Assembly: GCF_001885585.1 (NCBI RefSeq)
Contig: NZ_LSRP01000140.1
Location: 101,103-165,102 of the forward strand
Length of the DNA: 64,000 bases
Reading direction: 5' to 3'
Source of the DNA: Pararhizobium antarcticum
Lineage (GTDB): Bacteria > Pseudomonadota > Alphaproteobacteria > Rhizobiales > Rhizobiaceae
In this document: positions 8,879-17,940 of the stretch, piece after piece
How positions within the stretch are numbered: position 1 is the first letter of the stretch
Layout of the letters: the number at the start of each line of letters is the position of its first letter
Notes under the pieces: model-generated
Databases searched by the model: none
What the model saw: the letters and a program-made list of their open reading frames with translations, nothing else
Told to the model about the DNA's origin: nothing
Made by a program: the position numbers and the translations under genes

Positions 8879-9517
8879 TCAGAGCCTGAGATCGCCCGTT
8901 TCCAGGGCCTTTTCCAGCGCATCGACGACGTCTGCCAGCTTCTCGTCGATGACGTGCAGATATTCGGTCCAGTCGTTGACATGCTTCAATTCCTGACGGC
9001 CATCGGAAATGCCGCGCAGGCCGATGAGCGGCCGCTTGAAGGACTGGCATGCCCGCAGCAGGGCAAAGGTTTCCATCTCCACCATGTCGGCAGCGATCGT
9101 GTCGTAGGTCGCACCGGAAACGATATTGGCGCCCGTCGAGAGGCTGGCGGTCTTCACGCCGGGAATGCGCAGCGGCAGGTCGACGGTGACCGGCAGATCG
9201 AGAAACGGCGTCGCGCCCTTCTCAAAACCGAGCGGCGAGGCGTCCATGTCGCGATAGGCAACGGATATGGCCTGGTAGACTTCGGTCTGTTCGAGTTTTG
9301 CCGAACCGGCGGAACCGAGCGAGACCACCAGGTCCGGCATGCTGTCGCGGGCCTTGAGGTCGGCCAGCGCCCGCGTCAGCGTCACGGCGGCCTCGACAGG
9401 ACCGACACCGGTCATCAGCGGCGTGATGCGCGCGCGCAGATGCACGCCGTATTCGGCATCGACGGCCATCACATAGAGCAGCTTCCGGCCGGCAACAGGC
9501 TTCAGTTCAAAGCTCAT
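8879..9517 (-). CDS. mtnN: 5'-methylthioadenosine/S-adenosylhomocysteine nucleosidase-like protein
   Basis: 212 residues of the PNP/UDP phosphorylase fold. LMTGVGPVEAAVTLTRAL supplies the glycine-rich start, VVSLGSAGSA is the phosphate/ribose region, DMVEMETFALLRAC holds the M-E pair that contacts ribose, and GLRGISDG holds the catalytic Asp. It splits MTA or SAH to adenine and the thioribose sugar. It is about 20 residues shorter than E. coli Pfs, so specificity for MTA, SAH or another nucleoside is not certain. The start ATG overlaps the stop of the thioesterase gene by four bases (ATGA), implying translational coupling. Confidence 0.85.
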   Translation of the reverse strand: MSFELKPVAGRKLLYVMAVDAEYGVHLRARITPLMTGVGPVEAAVTLTRALADLKARDSMPDLVVSLGSAGSAKLEQTEVYQAISVAYRDMDASPLGFEKGATPFLDLPVTVDLPLRIPGVKTASLSTGANIVSGATYDTIAADMVEMETFALLRACQSFKRPLIGLRGISDGRQELKHVNDWTEYLHVIDEKLADVVDALEKALETGDLRL

Positions 9518-9966
9518 CCCTCGATCCCCTCGCGTCCACGGATCACCATCATCGTCCCGGTCATCGAGGCGATCAGCTTGGCCGGGCCATCGGACGAAAT
9601 GGCATAGCCGCGCCCGTCGGAGACGATGATCGTCGTGCCCGGCTTCGTCACCTCGCCGCGAAACAGGAAGCGTTCGCCGCGCCCGGGGGACATGAGATTG
9701 ACCTTGAACTCGATGGTCAGGATCGAGGCATCGGGATCGATGACGGAATAGGCGGCATAAGTGCCGGCCGCATCCAGCGCGGCCGATATGATGCCCGCAT
9801 GCAGGAAGCCGTGCTGCTGGGTCAGTTTCTCGTCGAACGGAAGCTCGATTTCGACGGTCCCCTGCTCGACACGGGTCAGCTCGGCGCCGATCGTGCGCAT
9901 GGCCGCCTGCCGCTTAAAGCTCCTCGCGATACGGTCGCGGAAATCCACAGGATGCCGGTCTTCCAT
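9514..9966 (-). CDS. PaaI-family hotdog thioesterase
   Basis: 150 residues from ATG 9966 (MEDRHPVDFRDRIARSF); an in-frame ATG at 9999 adds eleven residues. The hotdog signature is LTQQHGFLHAGIISAALDAAG, with the HG motif and the Asp/Ala helix, followed by LTIEFKVNLMSPG. These proteins hydrolyse acyl-CoA thioesters; the ligand is unknown. It is coupled by a 4-base overlap to the nucleosidase gene, a pairing with no obvious metabolic logic. Confidence 0.87.
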   Translation of the reverse strand: MEDRHPVDFRDRIARSFKRQAAMRTIGAELTRVEQGTVEIELPFDEKLTQQHGFLHAGIISAALDAAGTYAAYSVIDPDASILTIEFKVNLMSPGRGERFLFRGEVTKPGTTIIVSDGRGYAISSDGPAKLIASMTGTMMVIRGREGIEG

Positions 9967-10051
9967 CTGTCTCGACGATTGCCTTTTGAAATCCCGCACG
10001 ACGGTGCGGCGCAGGTGGCAAGATTGCCATGCGCGCGAACCGCGAACAAGC

Positions 10052-10504
10052 TCAATTCATGAGGAAAATCGACGCGTTGAGCAGGGTGGCAAAGGCAACC
10101 CAGGCCGCATAGGGCAGAAACATCAGGCTGGAGACATGGTCCTGCCGACGGCTCACCACGATAAAGCCTGTGACGGCGACCAGAAGGGCGACAATCACGA
10201 CCAGCGCCAGGCCGATCTGCTGCATGCCGAAGAACAGCGGCGACCAGAGGAAATTGAAGACCATCTGCCCGATCCAGAACCGCCAGGCCACGCTCTGTCG
10301 GTGATCCAGAAACATGCGGGCGCCGACAAGGCCGATCATCACATAGAGAGCAGACCAGACCGGACCGAAGATCCAGTTCGGCGGATTGAAGGAGGGTTTC
10401 GCCAGCGATTGATACCATTCGCCGGGAATGTTGTTGATGCCGATCAGCAGACCGGTTCCAAGCACGGCGACGATGAAGATGATGTGGACGACGATGCGGT
10501 TCAT
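10052..10504 (-). CDS. tspO: TspO/MBR family tryptophan-rich sensory protein
   Basis: 150 residues from ATG 10504 (MNRIVVHIIFIVAVLG). Five hydrophobic segments are visible and the family signature is intact: WYQSLAKPSFNPPNWIFGPV, then ALYVMIGLVGARMF and NFLWSPLFFGMQQ. TspO binds tetrapyrroles and other ligands in the membrane and modulates porphyrin and stress responses. Its neighbours upstream are the iron-type imelysin module, and the bacteriophytochrome and haem oxygenase lie elsewhere in this window, but no direct link is shown. Confidence 0.93.
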   Translation of the reverse strand: MNRIVVHIIFIVAVLGTGLLIGINNIPGEWYQSLAKPSFNPPNWIFGPVWSALYVMIGLVGARMFLDHRQSVAWRFWIGQMVFNFLWSPLFFGMQQIGLALVVIVALLVAVTGFIVVSRRQDHVSSLMFLPYAAWVAFATLLNASIFLMN

Positions 10505-10547
10505 GGAACACCTATCTAGAGCAAGAATTGCCGTTTTCCAGAGCGGG

Positions 10548-11651
10548 TCAAGCAAGGCGGACGATATGCTGGTCCCAGGCGACGGCGCTCTGCGTCTCGC
10601 CAAGCTGTCCGCCATAGGACGAGGTGACGAAACCATGACTTGCCGCGGCGATGCCGGCGGCGTCGGCAAGGCGCTGCGTGCTGATAACGTTACCCGTGCG
10701 GCCCTCCACGGTGATGCAGGCGCCTCCCTTCGGCGATGTCAGCCCGACCAGCCCGTCCTGCCGGTTGACGGCGATGGCGCCGACATAATTGGCGAGCGCC
10801 ACTGTAGCCTCTTCCGGAAGCGACAGGAAACGCACGTCCTCCCCGCGCGAAAACGAGCCGGCCAGCGGCGGCAGGTCATTGCGCGGACCTTCATACTGGC
10901 AGGCGAACCAGATTTTTCCATCAGCGTCGATATCCACATGCCGGGTGGACAACTGCCGCAGGTTTTCAGGCATGACATGCTGCTCGATCAGCCCGCCGGT
11001 TGCGGTATCGACCAGAACCAGCGACGGCTGCATGTGATCGAGATTGAGCTTGGTGCGTCCGAAATCGGGATGGGTCTCGATGCCGCCATTGGCAATTACC
11101 AGTGTCCCACCATCGGCCGACAGCGTCATGTCATGCGGGCCGACGCCATAGGTCGGGAACTCGCCGATCCGGGCGAAGCCGTCGGTTGCGTCATAGACCC
11201 CGACCATGCCGCGTTGCCCGACGAAGTCGTTTTCCGTGGCATAGAGCAGACGCCCGTCGGCTGAAAAGCAGCCATGGCCGTAGAAGTGACGCTCCGGGCG
11301 CGCGGTGATGACGATTGGTGAAACGGCGCGGCGCGGCGAGAAGATCAGCGCATAGGTGCCCGGGCGCCGGGCAAAGGCGACACCAAGCCCGGAGGCTGGG
11401 GAAAAGGTCATGCCATGGGCGCGGGCCGGCAGAGGCACACGCTCGATGATGCCGCCACGATCATCGAGCGTGGCAATGCCATAGGACCCGTCGGGCGCCA
11501 TGAAGGCCGAGGCAAAGACGGCATCGGCCTGTGACAGCGCAAAGGCGGCCCGGGGGGCCAGTGTCGCCGCCCAGCCGGCACCCGCCATTTTCAGGAAGGC
11601 CCGCCGGTCGACCATTACGGGCTTGTTCACAGTGCCTTGCACACGCGTCAT
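10548..11651 (-). CDS. DUF1513 family periplasmic beta-propeller-like protein
   Basis: 367 residues. Near the N-terminus VDRRAFLKMAGAGWAATL is a twin-arginine signal (RRxFLK) followed by a hydrophobic stretch ending near AAFA, so Tat export is predicted. The body has repeated blades such as HGHGCFSADGRLLYATEND-like segments (FYGHGCFSADGRLLYATEN) and GVGPHDMTLSADGGTLVIA. Known neighbours of DUF1513 in other proteobacteria are imelysins and di-heme proteins, as here; its exact role in iron handling is unknown. It is the last gene of the four-gene module, starting nine bases after the imelysin stop. ATG 11615 is an alternative start. Confidence 0.82.
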   Translation of the reverse strand: MTRVQGTVNKPVMVDRRAFLKMAGAGWAATLAPRAAFALSQADAVFASAFMAPDGSYGIATLDDRGGIIERVPLPARAHGMTFSPASGLGVAFARRPGTYALIFSPRRAVSPIVITARPERHFYGHGCFSADGRLLYATENDFVGQRGMVGVYDATDGFARIGEFPTYGVGPHDMTLSADGGTLVIANGGIETHPDFGRTKLNLDHMQPSLVLVDTATGGLIEQHVMPENLRQLSTRHVDIDADGKIWFACQYEGPRNDLPPLAGSFSRGEDVRFLSLPEEATVALANYVGAIAVNRQDGLVGLTSPKGGACITVEGRTGNVISTQRLADAAGIAAASHGFVTSSYGGQLGETQSAVAWDQHIVRLA

Positions 11652-11660
11652 GAGGATCTC

Positions 11661-12788
11661 TCAATCGCCATCGGAAAAGGAGAAGCCGGAGCCAAGACCG
11701 ATCGCGCCGCCGAAGTCCCTGTCGAGGCGATCCAGCAGATCCTGCGTGTTCAGCGCGATGAAATCGAGCTTGCGGCGCTGTTCGTCATCCGCCAGTGCCG
11801 CTGCGATCGGCAGGTCGACCGCCTTGCTGGCGCTGATCACGGAATTGAACACGAAATTCACCGATCCGGCGACCGACCGGCTGTCTGCGGGCAGGAGGTC
11901 CTGCATTCCGGATACGGAAAACAGGGATTGCAGCGCCTGAAAATCGGCAGTGATGGACGGCATGGTATTGCCCGATCGCCAGTAGATGGCAAGCTTCGGA
12001 TGGCCGGGATCGATCTTGCCCGCGACGGCGCCGGCATAGAATGGCCGCAGCCGCTGGTCTTTGACCGTTTCGACGCCATGCACGAGAATGCCGAGCAGGG
12101 CCGTGGCCGCTTCCTTGTTGTCGCGGAACACCGGATTGCCCGGCCCCGGGTTCTTCCACGCCGCCTGAATGCCGTCGGGCTTTTCCCATTCGTCGCTGAG
12201 TTCGGAGGCGACCGCACGAAGATTGTCCGCAATCGCTGCGCCGTAGCGGCAGCGAAACCCGCTCTTCTGGCCGGACAGACTTTTAGCACCCGTCCCGTAG
12301 AGAACATATTCGAGCGCGCCCAGACCCTGGACAGCGACGCTTTTGCCCCTGATTGTCATGACCGACGTTGCGGTCTCGTCTTCCTTCACGAGAATGGCCT
12401 GCACCTGCTTCAGGCCCGTGCTCTTTCGGTCGGGATAAAACAGGAAACGCTCGAACCTGTTGCCCTCGATCACCGGACCGACACGGACGATCTCGATGGT
12501 CGACCAGTGCCGGACAACGCCATCAAAGGCGAGTTGAACCTCGCCCAACGCGGCCTCCGATGGTTTTTCGCACAAAACATGCGTGGCCTCCGACAGCGCC
12601 TGCGTCGCCTTTGCAAGCCTGCCATAGCCGGGCCGGATGAAGGCATCGACTGCTTTTTCCATGACGGCCGGAAGCGCCTGCTCGTTGAGGGCGCGCGGCG
12701 AGAGTGCAGCCCCTTCCTGGGCAGGGGCCGGGCCGGCGGCGCCAAGGGCAATGGCAAGGCTCAGAAGCGAGACGACAACAGGGCGCAT
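11661..12788 (-). CDS. Imelysin family protein, second copy (signature histidine replaced)
   Basis: 375 residues from ATG 12788, whose A overlaps the stop of the di-heme gene (TGATG). A Sec signal peptide is clear (MRPVVVSLLSLAIALGA, cleavage near APAQ). The fold is recognised from its helical imelysin pattern, but the family motif GxHxxE appears as GLGALEYVLYG near residue 160, so the histidine is a glycine. Imelysins are periplasmic or lipoprotein components of iron uptake. Position in the module supports a partner role to the other imelysin rather than a duplicate function. Confidence 0.8.
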   Translation of the reverse strand: MRPVVVSLLSLAIALGAAGPAPAQEGAALSPRALNEQALPAVMEKAVDAFIRPGYGRLAKATQALSEATHVLCEKPSEAALGEVQLAFDGVVRHWSTIEIVRVGPVIEGNRFERFLFYPDRKSTGLKQVQAILVKEDETATSVMTIRGKSVAVQGLGALEYVLYGTGAKSLSGQKSGFRCRYGAAIADNLRAVASELSDEWEKPDGIQAAWKNPGPGNPVFRDNKEAATALLGILVHGVETVKDQRLRPFYAGAVAGKIDPGHPKLAIYWRSGNTMPSITADFQALQSLFSVSGMQDLLPADSRSVAGSVNFVFNSVISASKAVDLPIAAALADDEQRRKLDFIALNTQDLLDRLDRDFGGAIGLGSGFSFSDGD

Positions 12789-14347
12789 CAAAGGGACTCC
12801 AGGAATGTGATCAGGGCTTGCCGGTCGTCTTTCGACAGGCCGGCAAAACCGGCGCGGGCCTTTTCCGCCTCGCCGCCGTGCCAGAGAATGGCCTCCGTCA
12901 GGTTGCGGGCGCGGCCATCATGCAGGAAGAATGTGTGCCCACTGACGGTCTTCGTCAATCCGATACCCCAAAGCGGCGGCGTACGCCACTCGCGCCCCGA
13001 GGCTTCGCCGACGGGCTGCCCGTCAGCAAGGCCCTCGCCCATGTCGTGCAGGAGAAAGTCCGAATAGGGCCAGATCAGCTGGAAGGCATGGGCCTTGTTG
13101 GCAGCATCGCGGCGGGTGACGAATTTCGGCGTATGGCAGGTGATGCAGCCGGTTTCGTAAAACTGCTTCTTGCCGGCCAGGGTTTCTCGAAAGCTAGCCT
13201 TGCGCCGCGCCGGCACGGCCAGATTTTCCGAATAGAAGGTGACGAGATCAAGCACAGGCGCCGGCGCCTCGCTGTTGCCGAAGCGTGGCTGCACGCCATC
13301 CGGAAGCGACAGACAGGCGGTCTGGGCTGCGGTACAATCGCCGTGGCTGCGGGGAACATCAGGCGTCGAGATGCCGATATCGCCGGAAAAGGCTTCGGCG
13401 CTCTGCTGGCGGACGCTGGCGCTCTGCGCCTTCCAGCCAAACCGGCCAAGCATCATTGCACCGGCTTGCGGATCAAGCACCTGCGCCGCCTTGCCGCTGA
13501 TGCCGTCACCATCGGCATCGTCCGGATCGGCAAGCCCCAGAATATCATCGGGATGGATGGCTTCGATCAGGCCAAGGCCGGACATGGCCTGGGTGACACG
13601 CGGCGAAAGCGTCGTTGTCGCATCAAGCGGACCATAACCGAGGTCTGTCACAAAATAGCGCGGCCGGCGCAAAGAGACGCGCTCGCCACCGGCAAGAACG
13701 ACCGTCTCTTCGGTGTACTCGATCCGCATATGGCCTTCGGCCGGCAATCCCGGAACGGCACTGTCCTGCAGCTGTGCGCCATAGACCGGATCGGGAAAGT
13801 TCGGGACCATGTGCGCTGCCAATGCCTGCCGTTCGGCCTCGGTCTGCGGCGCGCGGGCAAGGCGCAGGAACATCGACGTCGTATCCGACGCGCCCTCGGG
13901 CGGATGGCCGCGCCCGTCCTTCAGGTGACAGGTCTGGCAGGCGCGCGCATTGTAGAGCGGGCCGAGACCGTCAGACGCCTGTGTCGACGAGGGCGACGAC
14001 ACCCAGAGTTTGCGGAACAGCGCATTGCCGAGCTTGAAGGTCTCCTCCTCGGCAAAGCTGATATTGGCGGAAAACTGCGAGAAACTGTCGGCATTGACGG
14101 AGGCGATCGACGTACCGGCGCCGCCGGACATGGCCTCGAATTTTTCCGGCCTGGTAAAATCCGTCGTCGGCCGCGTCACCGCCGCGACACGCTGGCGATC
14201 CGTTTGCGAAAGGTCAGGTCTCTCGACAGTGATGGCGCCAGCGATGGCGCCATCACTGGCGATCGTGAAAACCGAAACGCCGCCCGCCGCCAGACACAGT
14301 GCTGCTGCAAGCGGCAATATCCGGCGCGGGACGGCGCGTGGTTTCAT
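12788..14347 (-). CDS. Di-heme oxidoreductase family protein (DUF1111, c-type cytochrome)
   Basis: 519 residues with an N-terminal hydrophobic signal (RRILPLAAALCLAAGG). Two c-type haem motifs are present, ARACQTCHLKDGRGHPPEG and TGCITCHTPKFVTR, the second in the cytochrome-c-like C-terminal half; FFLHDGRARNLTEAILWHGG is the conserved DUF1111 tail. It should be exported and haem-loaded in the periplasm. In this gene order (imelysin, di-heme protein, imelysin, DUF1513) an electron-transfer or iron redox role is inferred; the substrate is not established. Confidence 0.88.
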   Translation of the reverse strand: MKPRAVPRRILPLAAALCLAAGGVSVFTIASDGAIAGAITVERPDLSQTDRQRVAAVTRPTTDFTRPEKFEAMSGGAGTSIASVNADSFSQFSANISFAEEETFKLGNALFRKLWVSSPSSTQASDGLGPLYNARACQTCHLKDGRGHPPEGASDTTSMFLRLARAPQTEAERQALAAHMVPNFPDPVYGAQLQDSAVPGLPAEGHMRIEYTEETVVLAGGERVSLRRPRYFVTDLGYGPLDATTTLSPRVTQAMSGLGLIEAIHPDDILGLADPDDADGDGISGKAAQVLDPQAGAMMLGRFGWKAQSASVRQQSAEAFSGDIGISTPDVPRSHGDCTAAQTACLSLPDGVQPRFGNSEAPAPVLDLVTFYSENLAVPARRKASFRETLAGKKQFYETGCITCHTPKFVTRRDAANKAHAFQLIWPYSDFLLHDMGEGLADGQPVGEASGREWRTPPLWGIGLTKTVSGHTFFLHDGRARNLTEAILWHGGEAEKARAGFAGLSKDDRQALITFLESL

Positions 14348-14415
14348 TCAGACGTACCGGGCCACCGTTTCAGGGGCAGCCCGCCTTTGCTTTTTCATGG
14401 CCCGACTTCGACTTC

Positions 14416-15696
14416 CTACTGGAAGACAGCGTTAGGATTATCCAGGCTGTCGGAACCTTCAAGCGCGATCGTCCCGAGATCCAGCGACGCAATGACGCGC
14501 TCGACGGTTTTGGCCTGGGCGATCAGGCCATCGATGGCCGCCTGAACCGCAGCATTGCCCTCGGCATTGCCTTCGGCGATCATCTGGTCGTATTTCTCGA
14601 CGGTCTCGCCACGCTTGGCCATGGCTTCCATCGCCGCGACCGTAGCTGCGAGCTTTTCCTTCATTTCCTTATCAAGCGCCGGATCCTTGGCGGCAACGAG
14701 TTCAGACAGCGAAGCGCCGGCGAGCTTGCTGCCGTCGACCTTGGTGTAATCCCCGGTATAGGCGGACTGGATGCCGATCGCATCGTGAAGATGCGAGTTA
14801 TAGGTGTTGTCCGAAAAGCAATCATGCTCTTCTTCCGGATCGTGCAGCAAAAGGCCGAGCTTCATCCGCTCGCCGGCGAGTTCGCCATAGGACAGCGAGC
14901 CCATGCCGGTCAGGATGGCGACGAGGCCTGCCTTCGGATCGGCTACGATGTTCTTGGTCGCAGCGCCATCCGCCGTCCAGTTGGCAACCATCTCGCTCAG
15001 GTCCGAGACGAGCAGGGTCGTGGCCGACTTCAGATAGGCAGCGCGGCGATCGCAATTGCCGTTGGTGCAGGCCTTCGTATCAAAATCCGTGAAGGGACGG
15101 TTGCCGGCGCCCGGGCCGTTGCCGTTCAGGTCCTGGCCCCAGAGCAGAAATTCGATGGCATGATAGCCGGTAGCGACGTTGGCTTCGATGCCGCCGGCCT
15201 CCTGCAGCGTAGCGGACAGGAATTCCGGGGTGATGTTGGTCGCATCGACATCCTTGCCATCGATCTTGATGGCCTTGTTGGCGATGACGTTGGCTGTGAA
15301 CAGGGCGTTCTCGTCGCTTTCCGCGCCATAGCTCGGGTCGACATAATCGATCAGGCCTTCATCGAGCGGCCAGGCATTGACCTTGCCTTCCCATTCATCG
15401 ACGATCGGGTTTCCGAAACGATAGACTTCGGTTTCCTGATAGGGGTTGCGGGCTGCAAGCCACGCCTCGCGGGCCTCCTTGAGGGTCGCCTCGCTTGGCG
15501 TTGCAATGAGCGCATCGACGGCTTTTTCGAGCGCTTGGGCCGTCGTGAGGGCATCCTCGAACTTGGCATGCGCCACGGTTGCGTAATGGTTGACGACGGC
15601 GCCGGCATCAGTCGCCGCGAAGGCCGGCTGCAGGGCCAGGGTCGACGTGCCTGTAATCAGCGCCATGACGGCGACACGAATGATTGATGTTTTCAT
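14416..15696 (-). CDS. Imelysin family iron-regulated protein (IrpA-like)
   Basis: 426 residues from ATG 15696 with AGGAGA upstream; a longer frame to 15840 runs through the promoter and is rejected. Signal peptide: IIRVAVMALITGTSTLAL with cleavage near AFAA. The imelysin signature is intact, VATGYHAIEFLLWGQD (GxHxxE). DDVNAWPLDEGLIDYVDP-like and ETEVYRFGNP segments match IrpA-type proteins. This is the first gene of the module; a promoter with a perfect TTGACA -35 lies about 140 bases upstream of the ATG. Iron-responsive control is likely from the family but the regulator site is only suggested. Confidence 0.88.
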   Translation of the reverse strand: MKTSIIRVAVMALITGTSTLALQPAFAATDAGAVVNHYATVAHAKFEDALTTAQALEKAVDALIATPSEATLKEAREAWLAARNPYQETEVYRFGNPIVDEWEGKVNAWPLDEGLIDYVDPSYGAESDENALFTANVIANKAIKIDGKDVDATNITPEFLSATLQEAGGIEANVATGYHAIEFLLWGQDLNGNGPGAGNRPFTDFDTKACTNGNCDRRAAYLKSATTLLVSDLSEMVANWTADGAATKNIVADPKAGLVAILTGMGSLSYGELAGERMKLGLLLHDPEEEHDCFSDNTYNSHLHDAIGIQSAYTGDYTKVDGSKLAGASLSELVAAKDPALDKEMKEKLAATVAAMEAMAKRGETVEKYDQMIAEGNAEGNAAVQAAIDGLIAQAKTVERVIASLDLGTIALEGSDSLDNPNAVFQ

Positions 15697-15809
15697 GATC
15701 TCTCCTGATTTTTCCCGCCGAAACATTCGGCTCCCCGCTGCCCTGGTCGCGCGATGGGTCAAGCGCAAGACGGCGCGCGTGTTGCGACCGGCGCCTCCAC
15801 AGAGCCCGG

Positions 15810-15870
15810 TTTTCATGAACCAAAACCAAACTTGTGTCAAAGAGGATAGTTTAGAACGTTTTCAATAAAG
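15810..15870 (-). promoter_or_regulatory. Promoter of the imelysin module with possible Irr/iron-type half site
   Basis: On the minus strand a perfect TTGACA is found at 15840-15835; the -10 after 17 bases is weak (CATGAA). Just upstream, 15850-15856 reads TTTAGAA on the plus strand, the exact half of the rhizobial Irr ICE motif (TTTAGAA-N3-TTCTAAA), but the second half (TTTTCAATAAA) is degenerate. The site is suggested mainly because the genes are of iron type. Confidence 0.35.
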
Positions 15871-15978
15871 GGAGGGGTGGGTTGGCACGCCTGACGCACA
15901 GGCTATCGGACCGGCGCGGCGCAGCGATTGTCACGCCAGCCTATTTATAAGGCATTTACTGATCAAAAATTAAGCTAT

Positions 15979-16515
15979 ATGACGACGAAATCATCAAAGT
16001 TTGGATTTTGCATGCGGCACCATCTCAAACACTACCTCCGGCGGCACGAACCGCAGGGCGAAGTCCATCATCATCTGAAATCCGGCATTGGCGCCATAAC
16101 AGCGATGATCGCCGTTGGCCTGCTCGCCGTCTATACCGGCCTGCCGCTGCTGATCGCCCCTTTCGGCGCCAGTGCGGTACTTTTGTTCGGCCAGCCGAAA
16201 AGCCCGCTATCACAGCCGGCAAACGTCGTCGGCGGTTATCTGCTGGCTGCCCTGATCGGCAGTCTTGCCGCCTATTTCTTTCCGGGTCTCTGGCTTGCCG
16301 GCGCCATCGGCGTCGGCCTGAGCATCGGCATGATGCTGTTTCTGCGCCTTACGCATCCGCCGGCCGGCGCCGTTCCTATCGTCGCGGTCGCCTCGCATTT
16401 CGATGCGCCGGTCCTGTTCGAGGTCGTGGCACTCGGCAGCGTGCTTCTGGTGGCGATCGCCGTGCTGCACCACCTGATCCCGCCGCGCCAGCAATATCCA
16501 CTGCGCGTCGACTGA
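15979..16515 (+). CDS. HPP family integral membrane protein
   Basis: 178 residues from ATG 15979, or 167 from ATG 16012 (GGA ten bases upstream); 15979 overlaps a CTATAT that could be a -10, which would favour 16012. Hydrophobic segments: IGAITAMIAVGLLAVYTG, LLIAPFGASAVLLFG, VVGGYLLAALIGSLAAYF, GVGLSIGMMLFLRL and VVALGSVLLVAIAVL. The family hallmark THPPAGAVPIVA (the HPP motif) is present. HPP proteins are linked to nitrite transport in plastids and cyanobacteria; in rhizobia the substrate is unknown. Divergent from the imelysin module. Confidence 0.85.
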   Translation: MTTKSSKFGFCMRHHLKHYLRRHEPQGEVHHHLKSGIGAITAMIAVGLLAVYTGLPLLIAPFGASAVLLFGQPKSPLSQPANVVGGYLLAALIGSLAAYFFPGLWLAGAIGVGLSIGMMLFLRLTHPPAGAVPIVAVASHFDAPVLFEVVALGSVLLVAIAVLHHLIPPRQQYPLRVD

Positions 16516-16538
16516 TCAGGCGAAATGCGCGCGGCTGA

Positions 16539-17828
16539 TCACCCCTTGCGATCCATCTGACAGAAGAAGAAGCCGTCCGTATCGGTCGAAGCCGGCGTCA
16601 GCGTCAGCGTCTGGCCGTCGGACGAATGCGGCTTCCTGCCGCTTGCACCGAACAGCGTCTGCCAGGACGGAAGCGCTGAAACGACCGAAAACTCGGGATT
16701 GGCTGCGCAGAAGGCGCTGACCTGCATCTCGTTTTCCTCCGGCAGAACCGAACAGGTGACGTAGACGAGCCTGCCGCCCGGCCGCACATAACGCGATGCC
16801 TCGGTGAGGGCCTCCTGCTGCTGCGACTGCCGTTCCTCGATGTTCTTCTGGTTCAGGCGCCATTTGGTGTCCGGGCGGCGACGCCAGGTGCCGGTGCCCG
16901 TGCACGGCGCATCGACCAGCACCCGGTCGAACCGGCCCAACAGCACTTCCAGCGCCGGCTTGTTGTCATGAACCTGAACGTTTCGCGTGCCTGCCCGCTT
17001 CAGGCGCTCGATGATCGGCGCCAACCGCTTGCGGTCGGTGTCATAGGCATGCACCTGCCCCTTGTTGTGCATGGCCGCCGAGATGGCCAGCGTCTTGCCG
17101 CCACCACCGGCACAATAATCGAGGATCTGTTCGCCATCCTTCGGCAGAACCAGATCGGCGACTATCTGCGAGCCTTCATCCTGGACTTCGAACCAGCCCT
17201 TCTGGAAGGACAGCTCGGCCGTCACGTTCGGCAGCCGCGAAGCCCCCTCGCCGGCCGGCACACGAATACCCTGGCGGGCAAGCGCGGTCGGCTCGACACC
17301 GCTGCGCTCCAGCGCCTTTAAAACTTTCTCGCGGGTGGATTTCAGCGTGTTGGCCCGCAGGTCGAGCGCCGGGCGCCCGGCAAGCGCCTGTGCCTCGACA
17401 AGCCAGTCTTCGCCATAGCTTTGCTCGAACGAGGCCTGCACCCATTCCGGAATGTCGCCCTGCACGTAGAGCGGCGCATCCTCGATCTTGCGGCTTGCAA
17501 AGGCGGCGACCATGGCATCGGCAAGGGGCTCTGGCGCAAACTTGTCGCCATCCAGCTCCGCAGCAAGTGCGTCCGGCGTCACGCCCCACTGGCGGAAAAC
17601 GACGGCATGTCCCAAGGCGCTGGCGCTGTCGCTGTCCATCAGCCAGGCATGCGACAGTTTCATGCGCAGCGCATCGTAGACGATGTTGCCGATCGCGGCG
17701 CGATCGCCCGATCCTGCGAAGCGATGCGCCAGTCCCCAATCCTTGAGGGCATCCGCGACCGGACGCTTGCGCGTCTCTATATCAGCCAGAACCTCTATGG
17801 CTCCAGCGAGCCTGCCACCCAAACGCAT
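16539..17828 (-). CDS. RsmB/NOP-family RNA (cytosine-5) methyltransferase
   Basis: 429 residues from ATG 17828 (MRLGGRLAGAIEVLAD) with GGAG about ten bases upstream. An N-terminal NusB-like helical region precedes the Rossmann methyltransferase. SAM motif: ILDYCAGGGGKTLAISA; the catalytic pair is VDAPCTGTGTWRR (motif IV Cys) and YVTCSVLPEENE (motif VI Cys). It methylates a cytosine in rRNA (C967 of 16S in E. coli RsmB) or another RNA; specificity here is inferred only. It converges with the HPP gene across 23 bases. Confidence 0.88.
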   Translation of the reverse strand: MRLGGRLAGAIEVLADIETRKRPVADALKDWGLAHRFAGSGDRAAIGNIVYDALRMKLSHAWLMDSDSASALGHAVVFRQWGVTPDALAAELDGDKFAPEPLADAMVAAFASRKIEDAPLYVQGDIPEWVQASFEQSYGEDWLVEAQALAGRPALDLRANTLKSTREKVLKALERSGVEPTALARQGIRVPAGEGASRLPNVTAELSFQKGWFEVQDEGSQIVADLVLPKDGEQILDYCAGGGGKTLAISAAMHNKGQVHAYDTDRKRLAPIIERLKRAGTRNVQVHDNKPALEVLLGRFDRVLVDAPCTGTGTWRRRPDTKWRLNQKNIEERQSQQQEALTEASRYVRPGGRLVYVTCSVLPEENEMQVSAFCAANPEFSVVSALPSWQTLFGASGRKPHSSDGQTLTLTPASTDTDGFFFCQMDRKG

Positions 17829-17940
17829 CTTGAACTTACTCCATTTCCCGTCGTGGTAACGGTCATGGCCGTCAAGAGCAAGCCGGCAGGGCTCATTCAT
17901 TGCAATCCTGATGCTTGGCAACAGGCCGTGCAAGAGGCCA

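Noticed and set aside
15817..15831. GAAC-N7-AAAC as a third LexA box before the imelysin module
   Set aside because: One mismatch in the core direct repeat and the genes are of iron type; treated as chance.
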